Positions 1-9,247 of a stretch of DNA of 64,000 nucleotides are shown piece after piece. How positions within the stretch are numbered: the first letter of the stretch is position 1; each line of letters begins with the position of its first letter. Origin of the DNA: a bacterium (GTDB lineage Bacteria > Bacillota > Bacilli > Lactobacillales > Streptococcaceae); NCBI GenBank assembly GCA_905221095.1, contig CAJNBV010000001.1:1-64000 (forward strand), in the 5' to 3' direction. The position numbers were made by a program, and so were the translations under genes. Under the pieces are notes generated by a model that searched no databases, was not told where the DNA came from, and worked only from the letters and a program-made list of their open reading frames with translations.

Positions 1-75
1 TCAAAAAAGAAAGGACGAAATGTGTCCTTTCTAGAGCTTAGCTTTTCTTCAACCCACTACAGTTGACAAAGAGCC
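1..75 (+). mobile_element. 3' end of an IS1167-like (ISL3 family) insertion sequence
   Basis: The window opens inside an insertion sequence. Positions 46-75 hold its right end, with the terminal sequence AACCCACTACAGTTGACAAA just before the last bases GAGCC; on the minus strand this reads GGCTCTTTGTCAAC, the form of ISL3-family inverted repeats as I remember them for IS1167. The transposase C-terminus precedes it. The element ends one base before the stop codon of the minus-strand symporter gene. Whether the element is complete cannot be told because the left part lies outside the window. Confidence 0.72.
3..41 (+). CDS. Transposase C-terminus (IS1167-like), partial
   Basis: Only the last 12 codons are visible. 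They read KKERTKCVLSRA followed by TAG, which matches the conserved C-terminus of pneumococcal IS1167 transposases (KKERTKFVLSRA in memory). The 5' part lies outside the window, so whether the gene is intact is unknown. The family is DDE transposases of the ISL3 group, which move the element by cut and paste. Confidence 0.65.
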   Translation, partial: KKERTKCVLSRA

Positions 76-76
76 A

Positions 77-1399
77 TTATTTATCAAAATACTTTTTAGT
101 CTCAGCAATGACGACTGGCGACAAGACTAAGAGGGCAATCAAGTTTGGCAGAGCCATCAAGGCGTTGACGATATCTGCGATAATCCAAACCATATCCAAC
201 TCGATAAATCCTCCCAGCAAGACCATGAGCACAAAGACCACACGGTAAAGCCAGATAAAACGAACCCCAAAGAGGAACTCGAAACAGCGTTCTCCGTAGT
301 AGTTCCAACCTAAAATCGTCGTGAAGGCAAAGAGCACAAGGAAGATGGTCAAGAGGGCAGGCCCAAAGTGTGAAAAGACTGTTGAGAAGGCTGACTGAGT
401 CAAGGTAACCCCATTCAAATCACCACTCCAAACACCAGTTACCAAGATGGTCAATCCAGTCAGCGTACAGATAATGAGAGTATCAATAAAGGTTCCTGTC
501 ATGGAAATCAAGCCTTGCTCTACCGGTTCATTTGTCTTAGCCGCAGCTGCTGCAATGGGAGCAGAACCCAGACCAGATTCGTTTGAGAAGACACCACGCG
601 CCACACCATTTTGAATAGCCATTCGAATGCTGGCACCAGCAAAACCACCTACCGCAGCAACAGGACTAAAAGCTGATGTCAAGATTAAAGCGATTGTGGC
701 AGGGAGTTTGCCAATATTGAAGAAAATAACTGTAAGTGTCCCTAAAATATAGATGATGGCCATAAAAGGAACAACAGTAGTTGAAACCTTTGAAATAGAC
801 TTGAGTCCGCCAAAGACTGCAATTGCTACTAATACAGACAAAACGAGAGCCGTGATAGCTGGCGAAATAGTCGTTGTATTTTGGATCGATTCTGTAATCG
901 AGTTGACTTGGGTGAAGGTTCCGATCCCCAATAAAGCTACTAGCACACCCGCCAGGGCAAAGAAGATAGCAAGTGGTCGCCACTTTTCTCCCATCCCTAG
1001 AAGGATATAATGCATTGGCCCTCCCGCTACTGCACCATGGTCGTCCTTGGTGCGGTATTTAATCGCCAAGAGTCCTTCCGCATATTTGGTTGCCATACCA
1101 AAGAAAGCAGCCATCCACATCCAAAAGAGTGCTCCTGGTCCACCAACCTTGATAGCCGTTGCTACCCCGATAATATTCCCCGTACCAACTGTCGCTGCGA
1201 GGGCTGTACACAGTGCCGCAAAGCTAGATACATCACCGTGTCCCTTGTCCTTGATAAAAATAAGCTGGAAGGCCTTAGGCAAACGCAAAACCTGCAAGAA
1301 TCCTAGACGAGCAGTTAGGTAAATCCCTGTTCCGACCAGTAAAATCAAGAGGGGTGGTCCCCAAGCAAAAGCATCAATTGATTTAAGCAATTCTAACAT
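77..1399 (-). CDS. Sodium:alanine/glycine symporter (AGCS family)
   Basis: 440-aa polytopic membrane protein of the alanine/glycine:cation symporter family, which imports alanine or glycine with Na+ or H+. The N-terminus (LLILLVGTGIYLTARLGFLQ) and the glycine-rich segment AALAATVGTGNIIGVATAIK near residue 70 are family signatures, and the length is normal. A glycine riboswitch and intrinsic terminator lie in its leader, so glycine (or alanine) transport is the likely role and the gene is expected to respond to glycine. It is transcribed alone. An IS end abuts its stop codon, so its native terminator may have been displaced. Confidence 0.93.
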   Translation of the reverse strand: MLELLKSIDAFAWGPPLLILLVGTGIYLTARLGFLQVLRLPKAFQLIFIKDKGHGDVSSFAALCTALAATVGTGNIIGVATAIKVGGPGALFWMWMAAFFGMATKYAEGLLAIKYRTKDDHGAVAGGPMHYILLGMGEKWRPLAIFFALAGVLVALLGIGTFTQVNSITESIQNTTTISPAITALVLSVLVAIAVFGGLKSISKVSTTVVPFMAIIYILGTLTVIFFNIGKLPATIALILTSAFSPVAAVGGFAGASIRMAIQNGVARGVFSNESGLGSAPIAAAAAKTNEPVEQGLISMTGTFIDTLIICTLTGLTILVTGVWSGDLNGVTLTQSAFSTVFSHFGPALLTIFLVLFAFTTILGWNYYGERCFEFLFGVRFIWLYRVVFVLMVLLGGFIELDMVWIIADIVNALMALPNLIALLVLSPVVIAETKKYFDK

Positions 1400-1424
1400 T
1401 CTATTCTCCTATCTTTTCAACCCC

Positions 1425-1458
1425 AAAAGAAAGAGTACATGCACGATACATGTACTCT
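1425..1458 (-). terminator. Riboswitch expression-platform terminator
   Basis: On the minus strand an 11-bp GC-containing stem (AGAGTACATG...CATGTACTCT) with a short loop is followed by TTTCTTTT. It lies between the glycine aptamer and the symporter start, where a transcription-terminating expression platform is expected. Confidence 0.75.
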
Positions 1459-1494
1459 GGAATGCTTAGATAAATGCTAAAAAGCGGTCTATCC

Positions 1495-1615
1495 TAGCTC
1501 TGTCCTTTTACCTGAGAGTTTGAGCAGTTGCCTGCCTTGCCCCTTCGGTGCCTTTACGGTCTCTCCAGAGTTCCGTCCATTTACAGTCATGGAAAATCAA
1601 ACGATTCTCCACTTC
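1495..1615 (-). promoter_or_regulatory. Glycine riboswitch (single aptamer)
   Basis: The minus strand carries the conserved glycine aptamer core: GGAGAGACC, then GAAGGGGCAA, then AACTCTCAGG. It is closed by a P1 helix CTCTG/CAGAG at about 1498-1503 and 1565-1570. Only one full aptamer is present. The roughly 45 nt on its 5' side (1573-1615) contain a short hairpin-forming stretch that could be a vestigial partner aptamer. The downstream gene, an AGCS symporter, is a known target of this class in streptococci. Confidence 0.9.
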
Positions 1616-1654
1616 TATTAAACTTCATTCGGTGTTGGTATTTAATTGATTCTT

Positions 1655-1683
1655 ATTTTACAAAAAATGTTGGCTTTTGTCAA
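1655..1683 (-). promoter_or_regulatory. Promoter of the glycine-riboswitch/symporter transcript
   Basis: Minus strand: -35 TTGACA (1678-1683), 17-bp spacer, -10 TAAAAT (1655-1660). It starts transcription just ahead of the riboswitch. Confidence 0.75.
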
Positions 1684-1742
1684 TGTGTTTATTAGTAAAA
1701 ATTAGTTCAACAGTTTTTACTTTATGAATTCCGAAATATTTC

Positions 1743-4079
1743 TTATCCTTTAAAAGTGACAATAGTTGCACCACTTCCTCCAGCATTTTGTGGGGCATAG
1801 CCGAAACTCTTGACATGTTTGTTTCTTTGTAGGTATTTGGTAACACCTTCACGGATGACACCAGTTCCGATACCATGGATGATATCAACTTGGGCCATAT
1901 TATTGAGCAGAGCTTGGTCGATAAAGGCATCTAGCTCATTCATGGCCTCTTCATAGCGTTTACCTCGAAGGTCCAGTCTTGCTTGTGGGCCTCGACCAGA
2001 AGTTCGTTTCACAACATTGACTTGTTTCTTCTTAACTTGCTTTTCTTGTTGGGCTTGAACGAGGTCAAATTCTTTTTCTTCCAAGGTCATCTTGATCAAG
2101 CCAACTTGGACTTCCCAGCGGCCGTCCTTAAGTTGACTGGTCAAGGTACCACGCTGTCCATAACTGAGAACTACGATATCATCTCCCACCTTTGGAGCTC
2201 GTTTTTTCTTGGCCTTTTGAAGAACCTTGTTTTTAGATAGATCTACTTTTTCAGGAGCCAATTTTTTTAACTTGGCCTTGGCTTCAATGATTTCATGTGG
2301 CTTGAGTTGAGATTTACTATGGAGATTTTTGAGAATCTGGTCACTTTCACTGAGAGCCATGTCCACAATCTCAGCAGCCTGTTCACGCGCCTTATTAAGC
2401 TCCGTTTCCTTTTCACGATTGAGTTCGTTGTAGAGTTTTTTGAGAGCACGGTTCATCTTAAGATTTTCTTGCTCCACCTCACGGATATTGTCCAAGCGCT
2501 TGCGATTCTCTAGCGTCTGCTCTTCCAGTTGCTCAATGATACGATTGACATCATTGTCCTGATCGATCTGCTGGCTGGCATCCCCTACGATAACTTCAGA
2601 TAGGCCTAGACGTTTGGCAATTTCAAAGGCATTGCTTCGGCCAGGAACGCCCTGCATAAAGCGATAAGTCGGGCGAAGAGTCGCAGTATCAAACTCCATG
2701 CTGGCATTTTGCACAAAGGCTGTCTCGATACCATAGGCCTTGAGCTCCGGATAGTGGGTCGTCGCCATGGTTTTAACTTGACGCAGGCGAAGATCTTCCA
2801 GAATTGCCATGGCAAGGGCGGCTCCTTCTTGAGGGTCTGTACCAGCCCCCAACTCATCCAAGAGTAAGAGTGAATATTGGTTGACCTTGCCAAGAATATC
2901 CACGATATTGGTCATGTGGCTAGAGAAGGTGGACAAACTCTGTTCAATAGACTGCTCATCACCAATATCAGCAAAGATTTCTTCAAAAATACCAACACGA
3001 CTTCCCTTATCTGCTAAAATCGGTAAACCAGACTGGGCCATAACCTGTGTCAAGCCCAGAGTTTTGAGCATGATGGTCTTACCACCTGTATTGGGACCTG
3101 TAATGACAATTGCTGTTAAATCTTGACCAAAATGGACATCATTTGCGACGGCATTTTTGACCAAAGGATGGCAGACATGGAGCAGTTGAATCTCTTGATT
3201 TTCTGACAGCTGGGGAACGACTGCTTGTCTTTCTTGGATAAAGCGAACCTTGGCACGAATCAAGTCTAAATGACCGATAATCCAAGCATCGTTGGCAATC
3301 TCAGCCGCATGAGGGCGAACACGCTCCGAGATTTCTTGGAGAATTCGAAGCATTTCATAACGCTCATCTGCTCGCAAACTAGCAATTTCTTCGCTCAGTT
3401 TGACCACCTCACGGGGTTCGATATAGACGGTGTTCCCGCTAGCAGAAATATCATGAACAACACCTGCAATCTTGTTGCGATAAGTGTTTTTGACTGGTAA
3501 AACCTGACGGCCATTTCTGCTAGCAACAATCCCTTCTGTCAACATCTGAGCTTTTTGTTTGAGCAAATCTTGCAAGACATCGCGTACCTGACTCTCGCTA
3601 TCATGGATTTTTCGACGGATACGCGCTAATTCTTCACTGGCGAAATTTTCAATGAAACCTGCATCATTAAAGGCCTGAAGATTTCCTTGTAATTGAGGAA
3701 AATCGTGTAATTTCTCAAACCAAAGGGCTAACTCTTCCAAGCTGACATTTTCCAGATTAGCATAAAAACTTTGAAGCTCTCGGCTAGCAAGAAGTACGCG
3801 CTTCAAGAGTAGGAACTCCTCGATATTGAGGTCCGCCCCCATCTCCAAACGCTTGCAGACTCCTGCAATTTCCTTGGTTGCGAGAATGGTAAAATGCGGT
3901 TGCTCGACGAAAAGAGCCTGCATTTCCTTCATCTCAGCAAAAGCCTGTTTGATTTTATCTGCTTTGGAAGTCGGAGCAAGCTGCCTCAATTGCTCCAAGC
4001 CCTGCTCGGTCAACAAATGAGGTTCAAACAAGGCCTTGACCTTATTGAACTCTAATGTTTCTAATATTTTTTTGTTCAT
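1743..4079 (-). CDS. mutS2: Endonuclease MutS2
   Basis: 778 aa, the usual size of MutS2, a branched-DNA/ribosome-associated ATPase implicated in suppressing homologous recombination and rescuing collided ribosomes. Visible in order: coiled-coil/lever regions, the MutS-type Walker A GPNTGGKT near residue 330, Walker [16 protein letters not shown], a long coiled coil at about 510-620, a KOW-like basic segment, and a C-terminal Smr nuclease domain ([11 protein letters not shown] and [12 protein letters not shown]). It has no N-terminal mismatch-recognition domain, which separates it from MutS. It lies downstream of zapA-cvpA in the same direction but has its own plausible promoter. Confidence 0.97.
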   Translation of the reverse strand: MNKKILETLEFNKVKALFEPHLLTEQGLEQLRQLAPTSKADKIKQAFAEMKEMQALFVEQPHFTILATKEIAGVCKRLEMGADLNIEEFLLLKRVLLASRELQSFYANLENVSLEELALWFEKLHDFPQLQGNLQAFNDAGFIENFASEELARIRRKIHDSESQVRDVLQDLLKQKAQMLTEGIVASRNGRQVLPVKNTYRNKIAGVVHDISASGNTVYIEPREVVKLSEEIASLRADERYEMLRILQEISERVRPHAAEIANDAWIIGHLDLIRAKVRFIQERQAVVPQLSENQEIQLLHVCHPLVKNAVANDVHFGQDLTAIVITGPNTGGKTIMLKTLGLTQVMAQSGLPILADKGSRVGIFEEIFADIGDEQSIEQSLSTFSSHMTNIVDILGKVNQYSLLLLDELGAGTDPQEGAALAMAILEDLRLRQVKTMATTHYPELKAYGIETAFVQNASMEFDTATLRPTYRFMQGVPGRSNAFEIAKRLGLSEVIVGDASQQIDQDNDVNRIIEQLEEQTLENRKRLDNIREVEQENLKMNRALKKLYNELNREKETELNKAREQAAEIVDMALSESDQILKNLHSKSQLKPHEIIEAKAKLKKLAPEKVDLSKNKVLQKAKKKRAPKVGDDIVVLSYGQRGTLTSQLKDGRWEVQVGLIKMTLEEKEFDLVQAQQEKQVKKKQVNVVKRTSGRGPQARLDLRGKRYEEAMNELDAFIDQALLNNMAQVDIIHGIGTGVIREGVTKYLQRNKHVKSFGYAPQNAGGSGATIVTFKG

Positions 4080-4117
4080 CTTTATTTCCTTGTCTTTGAA
4101 TGTCTAGGTGTATTAGC

Positions 4118-4145
4118 TTTTTACATTCTGATAGATTCTAGTCAA
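4118..4145 (-). promoter_or_regulatory. Possible mutS2 promoter
   Basis: Minus strand: TTGACT (4140-4145), 16-bp spacer, TAAAAA (4118-4123), about 40 nt before the mutS2 start codon. Confidence 0.45.
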
Positions 4146-4154
4146 TCTGTAAAC

Positions 4155-4181
4155 AAAGGGCTAGGAAAATTCCTGCCCTTT
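4155..4181 (-). terminator. Stem-loop after cvpA
   Basis: AAAGGGC/GCCCTTT stem with inner GGAA/TTCC pairing directly after the cvpA stop codon. The U-run is short (TTTGTTT), so termination may be partial, with read-through into mutS2. Confidence 0.5.
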
Positions 4182-4730
4182 TTATCCGATTAAATTTGTC
4201 ACCCAGATTTGTTTGAGCCAACTGGTTGTTACTGGTATGCTCTGGATGATGTGTTTTGCGACGATACTCTTTTCAAGAGGATTTTGTATAGCTGCCATGG
4301 GAATGGTCGCCAAGATGGTCAAGGCCATTTGCAATACAAATAAGGTCACCAACATGGACAAGATCCCTGCTGAAACTTGGAACAACTTGCCACCCAGCTT
4401 TTTACTAGGAAGTAAGTGTAACAAGAGACCAAGCAAACGACCGATGCTATAGACAATCCCAAATACAAGCAAGTAGCCGATCCCTGCATAAAAGACCTTA
4501 TCCAACTGAAAGAGTTGATCCGATGGGAAAAAGAAAGTCCCCTGACCTTCCTGCGGATTTGCATAAGGGAGCAATAAATGGAATTTCTCTCCAAGCCCCT
4601 TATAAAACTGGCCAGCCATAAAAGCCGATGCCATGGCTGAAATCAGGTAATAAACTTGTAAGAGCAGGCCTCTCCGATAGCCGATATAAAATCCCCAAGC
4701 CAAGACCAATAGAAGAAGGAGTGAAATCAT
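4182..4730 (-). CDS. cvpA: CvpA family membrane protein
   Basis: 182-aa integral membrane protein with four predicted hydrophobic segments (about 1-20, 28-48, 80-105, 115-140), typical of the CvpA family, named after the colicin V production protein. In E. coli members help envelope integrity; the role in streptococci is unsettled. Its start overlaps the zapA stop by 4 nt (ATGA), so the two are translationally coupled. The same zapA-cvpA-mutS2 order is common in Firmicutes. Confidence 0.88.
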   Translation of the reverse strand: MISLLLLLVLAWGFYIGYRRGLLLQVYYLISAMASAFMAGQFYKGLGEKFHLLLPYANPQEGQGTFFFPSDQLFQLDKVFYAGIGYLLVFGIVYSIGRLLGLLLHLLPSKKLGGKLFQVSAGILSMLVTLFVLQMALTILATIPMAAIQNPLEKSIVAKHIIQSIPVTTSWLKQIWVTNLIG

Positions 4731-5038
4731 AAGGAATCCTCAATCTTGCTTTGTTCTTGCTTGCAGGTCACAAGCTTGTGACGAAGTTCTTCTAGCTCTT
4801 GCTCCTTATCGTCAAATTCAATCTCACGGCTGAGTTGAGTTGACAAACAGTTGACTGCCAACAAAAGAGCGATCGTTTCATCATCTGCACTAGGCATTTG
4901 TTCTTTAATTGCTTGGTATTTTTCTGTTGCAACCTTAGCGATTTCCTCCATAAAAAGGTTATCATGTTCGCTTGTCAAGGTTAATGATTTTTTCCCGAAT
5001 GTAAATTTGAATCGATTTAGATTTGCCATAAAATTCAC
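4727..5038 (-). CDS. zapA: Cell division protein ZapA
   Basis: 103 aa. The N-terminal half ([18 protein letters not shown]) matches the ZapA FtsZ-bundling domain, followed by a C-terminal coiled coil rich in E, K and Q ([14 protein letters not shown]). ZapA promotes FtsZ protofilament bundling at the Z ring. The [10 protein letters not shown] start leaves a second Met four codons in as an alternative; the downstream Met is possible because the GAGGTGAA Shine-Dalgarno sits just ahead of both. Confidence 0.82.
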   Translation of the reverse strand: MNFMANLNRFKFTFGKKSLTLTSEHDNLFMEEIAKVATEKYQAIKEQMPSADDETIALLLAVNCLSTQLSREIEFDDKEQELEELRHKLVTCKQEQSKIEDSL

Positions 5039-5046
5039 CTCACGAT

Positions 5047-5075
5047 ATTATACCAAAATTCGCTAATTTTGTCAG
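5047..5075 (-). promoter_or_regulatory. zapA-cvpA promoter
   Basis: Minus strand: CTGACA (5070-5075), 17-bp spacer, TATAAT (5047-5052). It is divergent from the rnhC promoter at 5103-5108. Confidence 0.65.
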
Positions 5076-5102
5076 TTTTTACAAATTTGCCTGCTTTTGT
5101 GG

Positions 5103-5108
5103 TACAAT
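5103..5108 (+). promoter_or_regulatory. rnhC-lepB extended -10 promoter
   Basis: TGGTACAAT on the plus strand is an extended -10 (TGN-TACAAT) only a few bases before the rnhC ATG; the matching -35 (TTTACA at 5078-5083) is 19 bp away and weak. The transcript would be nearly leaderless. Confidence 0.5.
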
Positions 5109-5115
5109 AGAAACT

Positions 5116-5997
5116 ATGGCAAGTATAACACTCACACCAAGTGAAAAGGAGATTCAGACTTTTCTTGAACACTACCAAACTAGTCTAGCTCCCAGCAAGA
5201 ATCCCTATATTCGCTACTTTTTGCGACTACCTCAAGCAACGGCTTCTATCTATACTTCTGGAAAGGTCTTGCTTCAGGGTGAAGGAGCTGAGAAATATGC
5301 TAGTTTCTTTGGCTATCAAGTTGTAGAGGAAAACAGGGGACAAAATTTCCCTTTAATTGGGACAGATGAGGTGGGAAATGGTTCCTACTTTGGTGGGCTG
5401 GCTGTCGTGGCTTCCTTTGTCACACCTGACCAGCATGGCTTCTTGCGAAAACTCGGTGTGGGAGATTCTAAGACTCTGACCGACCAAAAGATTCGTCAGC
5501 TTGCTCCTATTCTCAAGGAAAAAATCCAGCATCAGGCACTGCTTCTCTCACCAAGCAAGTACAACGAGGTCATCGGAGACCGCTACAATGCGGTTTCGGT
5601 TAAGGTTGCCCTCCATAATCAGGCTATCTATCTCCTCCTTCAAAAAGGTCTTCAGCCTGAGAAAATTGTGATTGATGCCTTTACCAGTGCTAAAAATTAT
5701 GACAAGTACTTGGCACAAGAGGCCAATCGTTTCAGCAATCCTATCAGCTTAGAAGAAAAGGCTGAGGGCAAATACTTGGCCGTCGCAGTTTCTTCTATCA
5801 TCGCGCGTGATCTCTTTCTGGAAAATCTTGAAAATCTAGGACGAGAACTGGGCTATCAACTTCCAAGTGGAGCTGGAACAGCTTCTGACAAGGTGGCTAG
5901 CCAGATTTTGCAAGCCTATGGTATGCAGGGACTCAACTTCTGCGCCAAACTGCACTTTAAAAATACTGAAAAAGCGAAAAAACGCTTAGAAAGGTAA
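5116..5997 (+). CDS. rnhC: Ribonuclease HIII
   Basis: 293 aa. RNase HIII cleaves the RNA strand of RNA:DNA hybrids. The N-terminal substrate-binding domain is followed by the RNase H fold, with the acidic motif [12 protein letters not shown] (DE of the DEDD centre) near residue 80, IVIDAFTS in the middle, and the [13 protein letters not shown] block. The DEVG signature and N-terminal extension separate HIII from HII. lepB starts 3 nt downstream with its Shine-Dalgarno inside the rnhC end, a conserved streptococcal pair. Confidence 0.96.
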   Translation: MASITLTPSEKEIQTFLEHYQTSLAPSKNPYIRYFLRLPQATASIYTSGKVLLQGEGAEKYASFFGYQVVEENRGQNFPLIGTDEVGNGSYFGGLAVVASFVTPDQHGFLRKLGVGDSKTLTDQKIRQLAPILKEKIQHQALLLSPSKYNEVIGDRYNAVSVKVALHNQAIYLLLQKGLQPEKIVIDAFTSAKNYDKYLAQEANRFSNPISLEEKAEGKYLAVAVSSIIARDLFLENLENLGRELGYQLPSGAGTASDKVASQILQAYGMQGLNFCAKLHFKNTEKAKKRLER

Positions 5998-6000
5998 ATT

Positions 6001-6615
6001 ATGAATTCATTTAAAAATTTCCTAAAAGAGTGGGGATTGTTCCTCCTGATTCTGTCATTATTAGCTTTAAGCCGTATCTTTTTTTGGAGTAACGTCCGCG
6101 TAGAAGGACATTCCATGGATCCTACCCTAGCGGATGGCGAAATCCTCTTTGTTGTTAAGCACCTCCCTATTGACCGTTTTGATATCGTGGTTGCCCATGA
6201 GGAAGATGGCAATAAGGACATCGTCAAGCGCGTGATTGGAATGCCTGGCGATACCATCCGTTACGAAAACGATAAACTTTACATCAATGACAAAGAAACA
6301 GATGAACCTTACCTAGCTGATTACATCAAACGCTTTAAGGACGACAAACTCCAAAGCACCTACTCAGGCAAGGGATTTGAGGGAAATAAAGGCACTTTCT
6401 TTAGAAGTATCGCTCAAAAAGCTCAAGCCTTCACAGTTGATGTCAACTACAATACCAACTTTAGCTTTACAGTTCCAGAAGGAGAATACCTTCTCCTCGG
6501 AGATGACCGCTTGGTTTCGAGCGACAGCCGCCACGTAGGTACTTTTAAAGCAAAAGATATCACAGGGGAAGCTAAATTCCGCTTCTGGCCAATCACCCGT
6601 ATCGGAACATTTTAA
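6001..6615 (+). CDS. lepB: Signal peptidase I
   Basis: 204-aa type I signal peptidase that removes signal peptides from secreted proteins at the outer membrane face. One N-terminal membrane segment (about residues 12-29) is followed by the catalytic Ser38 in EGHSMDPTL and the general-base Lys76 in KRVIGMPGDTI. The C-terminal box GDDRLVSSDSRHVG is present. Length and catalytic positions agree with the pneumococcal enzyme as I remember it. Confidence 0.96.
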   Translation: MNSFKNFLKEWGLFLLILSLLALSRIFFWSNVRVEGHSMDPTLADGEILFVVKHLPIDRFDIVVAHEEDGNKDIVKRVIGMPGDTIRYENDKLYINDKETDEPYLADYIKRFKDDKLQSTYSGKGFEGNKGTFFRSIAQKAQAFTVDVNYNTNFSFTVPEGEYLLLGDDRLVSSDSRHVGTFKAKDITGEAKFRFWPITRIGTF

Positions 6616-6624
6616 GAGACCTAA

Positions 6625-6658
6625 GAGGCCGAGAATCAAGAATCTCAGCCTCTTCTTC
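6625..6658 (+). terminator. lepB terminator
   Basis: GAGGC/GCCTC and GAGA/TCTC stem directly after lepB, followed by a T-rich tail TTCTTCT. It separates rnhC-lepB from recD2. Confidence 0.6.
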
Positions 6659-6727
6659 TATCGTGAGAAGTAATCGCTTATTGACTATAATCCCCCCAAC
6701 TCTCACCTATTCATACAAAGGAATTTT

Positions 6728-9094
6728 ATGGAAGTTTATTTTTCAGGAACCATTGAACGGATTATTTTTGAAAATCCCAGCAATTTTTATCGCATCCTCC
6801 TCTTAGAAATCGAAGATACTGACGCAGAAGATTTTGATGATTTTGAAATCATTGTCACTGGCACCATGGCTGACGTGATTGAGGGCGAAGACTACACTTT
6901 TTGGGGGCAAATTGTCCAGCACTCCAAGTATGGGGAACAACTACAAATCAGCCGTTATGAACGTGCAAAACCAACTAGCAAGGGGCTGGTTAAGTACTTT
7001 TCCAGCAGCCACTTCAAGGGAATTGGTCTCAAGACAGCTCAGAAAATCGTGGACACCTATGGTGACAATACCATTGACGAAATTCTGCAACACCCAGAAA
7101 AGCTAGAAGGCATCTCAGGACTCTCTGCAAAAAATCGCGAGACTTTCGTCTCCACTCTTCGTCTCAACTACGGAACGGAGATGGTTTTAGCCAAACTAGC
7201 CAACTACGGCATTCCCAATAAACTAGCCTTTCAGATTCAAGATTTTTACAAGGAAGAAACCCTTGATGTGGTTGAAAATTATCCCTACCAACTGGTTGAG
7301 GATATCAAGGGCTTGGGCTTTACCATCGCTGACCAACTAGCGGAGGAACTAGGCATCGAAAGTCAGGATCCTGAACGCTTCCGCGCCGGTCTAGTTCACA
7401 GTCTTTTTCAGGCCTGTATGGAAACAGGGGATACCTATGTTGAAGCAAGAGATTTGCTAGAACAAACTCTTACTCTCCTTGAGTCTTCTCGTCCCGTGGA
7501 ACTGGATCCCAGCCAAGTGGCTCAAGAACTCTCCTACCTCATCGAAGAAGACAAGGTTCAGCAGATTGATACCAAAATTTTTGATAATAGCCTCTTTTTT
7601 GCTGAGGAAGGTATCCGCAGTCACTTGGTTCGTATCCTTGAAAAAGGAAAACAGAAGAGTCAGGATTTAGAAACCATTCAAAAACATATCGCTACTGTCG
7701 AGGAAGAACTGGGGATTGAGTATGATAGCATTCAAAAACAGGCGATCTGTGACGCTATCCAGAACAAGGTCTTTATCCTGACAGGTGGGCCCGGTACTGG
7801 TAAGACGACTGTTATCAATGGGATTATCGCTGTTTATGCCCTTTTAGAAGGACTTGACCTCAGGAAAAAAAGCAATCTGCCAATTCTTCTTGCTGCTCCA
7901 ACTGGCCGAGCAGCTCGGCGTATGAATGAATTAACGGGTTTGCCTAGCGCAACCATACACCGTCATTTAGGAATGACAGGTGACGATGATACCAGTCATC
8001 TGGAAGATTACCTGGATGCCGATTTTATCATTGTGGACGAATTTTCTATGGTCGATACTTGGCTGGCCAATCAACTCTTCTCCAACATCTCTTCTAACAG
8101 CAAAATCCTCATCGTGGGAGACAGCGACCAGCTACCGTCTGTCAGTCCTGGACAGGTTCTTGCTGACCTGCTTCATATTCCTTTGATCCCTCAGACTCGC
8201 TTGGAAAAAATTTATCGGCAAAGCGAAGAATCAACCATCGTCACCCTAGCTAGTCAGATTCGACAGGGTATCTTGCCAGCTGATTTCACCCAGAAAAAAG
8301 CAGACCGTTCCTACTTTGAAATTGCTAGCGGCCATATTCCTGCTACCATTGAAAAGATCTTAGGTGCCGCCCTCAGAAGCGGTATCCCTGCCCGTGATAT
8401 CCAAGTTCTTGCTCCCATGTACCGAGGGACAGCAGGGATTGATGCCATCAATCAACTCATGCAAGACCTGCTCAATCCACCACAAAAAGACCAACTTAGT
8501 TTTGAAGCTCCCCAGTGCCACTATCGTAAGGGCGACAAGGTCATTCATTTGGTCAACGATGCTGAAATCAATGTCTTTAACGGAGATTTGGGTGCCATCA
8601 CAGACTTGATTCCAGGTAAATACACCGAATCGAAACAAGACGAGATTGTCATTAATTTTGATGGCAATGAGGTCTCTTACCCACGTAACGAATGGTACAA
8701 GATTCGACTCGCCTATGCCATGAGTATCCATAAGTCTCAGGGAAGTGAGTTCCCAGTTGTCATCCTGCCTATCACCAGTGCTAGCCGACGTATGCTGGAG
8801 AGAAACCTCATCTACACAGCCATTACACGTGCCAAAAGCAAGCTTATCTTACTAGGTGAATTACAGGCCTTCGACTATGCTACCCAACATATCGGAACTG
8901 CCCGAAAAACCTATCTGATTGAACGTTTCAGTGATTTAATTGAAAATGTTGAAGAAAAGCAACCAGCTGTCTCCGAAACTACCACATCAAGTGCCTCTGA
9001 ACAATCCTACATCCTAACCGAAGAAAATTGGGACAGCATCCCAGCCATGATTGGGATTACAGAAGCAGATCTCAAAGAGATTTTTGGAAAATAG
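6728..9094 (+). CDS. recD2: ATP-dependent DNA helicase RecD2
   Basis: 788-aa SF1B 5'-3' helicase of the RecD2/YrrC type, found in bacteria without RecBC-bound RecD and implicated in DNA repair and fork stability. The N-terminal region carries helix-hairpin-helix segments (FKGIGLKTAQKIVDTYG and IKGLGFTIADQLAEELG). Walker A GGPGTGKTT lies near residue 352, Walker B FIIVDEFSMVD near 437, and the UvrD-like C-terminal motif AYAMSIHKSQGSEFP near 660. The last 50 residues are a low-complexity tail before a short conserved end. Confidence 0.95.
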   Translation: MEVYFSGTIERIIFENPSNFYRILLLEIEDTDAEDFDDFEIIVTGTMADVIEGEDYTFWGQIVQHSKYGEQLQISRYERAKPTSKGLVKYFSSSHFKGIGLKTAQKIVDTYGDNTIDEILQHPEKLEGISGLSAKNRETFVSTLRLNYGTEMVLAKLANYGIPNKLAFQIQDFYKEETLDVVENYPYQLVEDIKGLGFTIADQLAEELGIESQDPERFRAGLVHSLFQACMETGDTYVEARDLLEQTLTLLESSRPVELDPSQVAQELSYLIEEDKVQQIDTKIFDNSLFFAEEGIRSHLVRILEKGKQKSQDLETIQKHIATVEEELGIEYDSIQKQAICDAIQNKVFILTGGPGTGKTTVINGIIAVYALLEGLDLRKKSNLPILLAAPTGRAARRMNELTGLPSATIHRHLGMTGDDDTSHLEDYLDADFIIVDEFSMVDTWLANQLFSNISSNSKILIVGDSDQLPSVSPGQVLADLLHIPLIPQTRLEKIYRQSEESTIVTLASQIRQGILPADFTQKKADRSYFEIASGHIPATIEKILGAALRSGIPARDIQVLAPMYRGTAGIDAINQLMQDLLNPPQKDQLSFEAPQCHYRKGDKVIHLVNDAEINVFNGDLGAITDLIPGKYTESKQDEIVINFDGNEVSYPRNEWYKIRLAYAMSIHKSQGSEFPVVILPITSASRRMLERNLIYTAITRAKSKLILLGELQAFDYATQHIGTARKTYLIERFSDLIENVEEKQPAVSETTTSSASEQSYILTEENWDSIPAMIGITEADLKEIFGK

Positions 9095-9106
9095 TGCACA
9101 AGAAAA

Positions 9107-9133
9107 CCCACCAATTCAGGTGGGATTTTTGTT
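9107..9133 (+). terminator. recD2 terminator
   Basis: CCCACC/GGTGGG stem with a 6-nt loop, followed by ATTTTTGTTT, 12 nt after the recD2 stop. Confidence 0.85.
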
Positions 9134-9139
9134 TATGAA

Positions 9140-9244
9140 TACTCAATGAAAATCAAAGAGCAAACTAGGAAGCTAGCCGCAAGCTGTACTTGAGTACGGC
9201 AAGGTGACGCTGACGTGGTTTGAATTTGATTTTCGAAGAGTATA
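9140..9244 (+). repeat. BOX element (A-C type, no boxB)
   Basis: 105-bp repeat with ends TACTCAATGAAAATCAAA and TTTTCGAAGAGTATA. It contains TACGGCAAGGTGACGCTGACG, which differs by one base from the BOX A1R primer motif. The size fits boxA plus boxC without a boxB module. It lies between the convergent recD2 and tig genes. Confidence 0.88.
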
Positions 9245-9247
9245 AGA

